This document shows, in pieces, positions 4,514 to 6,246 of a stretch of DNA of 6,246 nucleotides (the stretch's first letter is position 1; each line of letters opens with the position of its first letter). A model generated the notes under the pieces. It was not told the origin of the DNA. It saw only the letters and a program-made list of their open reading frames with translations, and ran no database searches. This DNA is from Clostridia bacterium (GTDB lineage: Bacteria; Bacillota; Clostridia; Clostridiales; Clostridiaceae): assembly GCA_009930125.1 (NCBI GenBank), contig RZYZ01000122.1:1-6246 (forward strand), written 5' to 3'. Position numbers and translations under genes: made by a program.

Positions 4514-6246
4514 ATGATGCTGCTGAAATACAGAAAGTATAAAAGAATAGTTATGCTATTGACGGATATGGGCATCGTCTTTTTTCTCTATTTCCTGTCC
4601 TCACTGCTCATCCATGACTTCACCCTTCCGGGTGGAGAAGGAGACGGATTCGACCTGCACGTGGGGATCGTATCGCTGATCTATGTCCTGGTCTTCTATC
4701 TTTTCAGGCTCTATGGAAGCCTCTGGACCGTGGCAGGATATTATGACTACATGAACATCGTTTTAGCCAATCTCATGGCAGGAGTTCTGTCGGCGTTCTA
4801 TGACGTTTTTGTTCTGGGCGGGAAGCTTTCCCTGCCTCTGATCATCATTGCCAGCGAAGGGATTCTTCTGGGCACTCTGGGGAACAGGATGTTCTTCAGA
4901 ATCTACAGAAGACTTCTTTATGAGAAGAAGAACGTGAAGGGGGCAAACCCCATCAGACGGAAAAACATTCTTCTTGTAGGCGCAGGAGAGGCGTCAGCCC
5001 TCATTATCAAGGAAATCCGGAACCATCCGGAGCTTGCCATGAATATTGCAGGCCTTGTGGATGACTCTGAGTTCAAGCAGCACGCAAGAATCAGCGGACA
5101 TAAGGTTCTGGGCAAGGTGAAGGATATTCCGTTTCTTGTAACGGAATATGAAGTAGATGAGATTCTGGTGGCCATACCCAGCGCTTCCCACGATGAGAGA
5201 AGAGCCATCCTTGATATCGCTAAGACCACACCAGCGAAGCTCAAGACCCTTCCTGGGGTCTATGAGATGGTGGACAAGGGACTGAATATCAAGTCCATCC
5301 GAGATGTGGAGATATCGGATCTACTGGGCAGAAAGGAAATCCATCTCAATAATGAGAAGATCTCCGAGTATATAGAGGGCAAGACGGTGCTTGTTACTGG
5401 TGGAGGCGGCTCCATCGGCAGCGAGCTCTGCCGGCAGATTGCAGCCCTTCGTCCGAAGCAGCTTATTATTGTGGACATCTATGAGAACAATGCCTATGCC
5501 ATCGAAAATGAGCTGAAGAGAAACCATCCGAAGCTGAACCTTCTGGTGCTCATCGCGTCAGTGAGAGACAAGAGAAAGATCAACTGGATCTTTGATAACC
5601 ACCGTCCGGAGACGGTGTTTCACGCGGCGGCGCATAAACATGTGCCTCTCATGGAGACCAGTCCTGAGGAAGCCATTAAGAATAATGTGTTCGGTACGCT
5701 GAATGTATCAGAAGCGGCACATCAGTATGAGACGGAAAAGTTCATCCTCATCTCTACAGACAAAGCAGTGAATCCTACCAACATCATGGGGGCTTCCAAG
5801 AGGCTCTGTGAGATGATTGTGCAGACCATGGATGCTACCTCAGAAAAGACGGACTATGTGGCAGTAAGGTTCGGTAATGTCCTTGGGTCCAACGGCTCTG
5901 TGATTCCGCTTTTCAAGGAGCAGATCAGAAACGGAGGACCAGTGACCCTGACTCATAAGGACATCGTCCGGTATTTCATGACCATTCCGGAAGCGGTTCA
6001 GCTGGTGCTGCAGGCAGGTTCCTATGCACAGGGTGGAGAGATCTTTGTGCTAGATATGGGAGACCCTGTAAGGATCTATGATCTGGCAGAGAATCTCATC
6101 AGGCTATCCGGTTACGAGCCTCATAATGAGATTCAAATTAAGATTACAGGATTAAGACCTGGGGAGAAGCTCTATGAGGAACTTCTCATGGCGGAAGAAG
6201 GACTGGAAAGCACGCCTAATGAACTGATCTTTGTGGGCAGACCCAA
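4514..6246 (+). CDS. Membrane-bound NDP-sugar 4,6-dehydratase (PglF/WbpM/EpsC/CapD-like), partial (3' end beyond window)
   Basis: The frame stays open for 577 codons to the right edge. Relatives are usually about 600-650 residues, so most of the protein is present. The N-terminus carries about four membrane segments (roughly 12-33, 49-65, 81-100, 106-122). A first Rossmann-like domain begins at NILLVGAGEA (151-160). The catalytic short-chain dehydrogenase-type domain begins with the NAD(P)-binding loop TGGGGSIGSE (295-304). It then shows HAAAHKHVPLME (370-381), STDKAVNPTNIMGASK (414-429), RFGNVLG (452-458) and GLRPGEK (546-552). In the third of these the usual catalytic Tyr is replaced by Met425, ahead of Lys429, the S-M-K signature known for large WbpM/PglF-type enzymes. 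Such enzymes convert UDP-GlcNAc to the 4-keto-6-deoxy sugar that feeds synthesis of deoxy-amino sugars. It follows the chain-length gene in the same operon. The exact sugar product is not shown by the sequence. Confidence 0.95.
   Translation, partial: MMLLKYRKYKRIVMLLTDMGIVFFLYFLSSLLIHDFTLPGGEGDGFDLHVGIVSLIYVLVFYLFRLYGSLWTVAGYYDYMNIVLANLMAGVLSAFYDVFVLGGKLSLPLIIIASEGILLGTLGNRMFFRIYRRLLYEKKNVKGANPIRRKNILLVGAGEASALIIKEIRNHPELAMNIAGLVDDSEFKQHARISGHKVLGKVKDIPFLVTEYEVDEILVAIPSASHDERRAILDIAKTTPAKLKTLPGVYEMVDKGLNIKSIRDVEISDLLGRKEIHLNNEKISEYIEGKTVLVTGGGGSIGSELCRQIAALRPKQLIIVDIYENNAYAIENELKRNHPKLNLLVLIASVRDKRKINWIFDNHRPETVFHAAAHKHVPLMETSPEEAIKNNVFGTLNVSEAAHQYETEKFILISTDKAVNPTNIMGASKRLCEMIVQTMDATSEKTDYVAVRFGNVLGSNGSVIPLFKEQIRNGGPVTLTHKDIVRYFMTIPEAVQLVLQAGSYAQGGEIFVLDMGDPVRIYDLAENLIRLSGYEPHNEIQIKITGLRPGEKLYEELLMAEEGLESTPNELIFVGRP

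Noticed and set aside
4918..5527. Minus-strand frames of 65-108 codons inside the dehydratase gene
   Set aside because: They are shadows of the dehydratase, whose own frame carries all family motifs.

Overview
The window looks like part of an anaerobic Bacillota genome (Clostridia or Erysipelotrichia type) of moderate GC. The grounds are the cell-wall-binding repeat 2 (CWB2) surface protein, the Gram-positive YveK/CpsC-type chain-length regulator, strong AGGAG ribosome binding sites and AT-rich promoters with TATAAT-like -10 boxes. The sequence does not fix the species.

Layout. (1) Positions 1-1440, minus strand: the N-terminal 480 residues of a secreted protein with a signal peptide, a short BspA-like leucine-rich segment and three CWB2 repeats. 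Its C-terminus runs off the left edge. A candidate promoter lies at about 1534-1562. (2) Positions about 1563-3690: more than 2 kb without a convincing gene. It divides into an AT-rich promoter side (to about 1620), a 1.4-kb purine-rich block with gene-like base composition but no credible long ORF (about 1640-3060), and a strongly AT-rich stretch (about 3060-3320) with an 11-bp perfect inverted repeat next to a candidate extended -10 promoter. After that comes a leader of about 370 nt with a hairpin and a 45-codon small ORF. (3) Positions 3677-3753: a second extended -10 promoter, then a regular 28-nt hairpin that would sit at the very 5' end of its transcript, then a strong ribosome binding site. 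(4) Positions 3760-6246, plus strand: the head of a surface-polysaccharide operon. A complete 230-aa Wzz/YveK-type chain-length regulator is followed after 61 nt by a PglF/WbpM/EpsC-type membrane-bound NDP-sugar 4,6-dehydratase (577 codons visible, open at the right edge).

How they may work together. The rightward operon would make and size a surface polysaccharide: the dehydratase makes the deoxy-amino-sugar precursor and the chain-length regulator controls polymer length or export. The leftward CWB2 protein belongs to a family held non-covalently on cell-wall polymers, so the two divergent units may both shape the envelope; that link is inference. The usual tyrosine kinase partner (CpsD/YveL type) does not follow the chain-length gene. 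The most unusual parts of the window are the long gene-poor divide and the regulatory signals in front of the polysaccharide operon.
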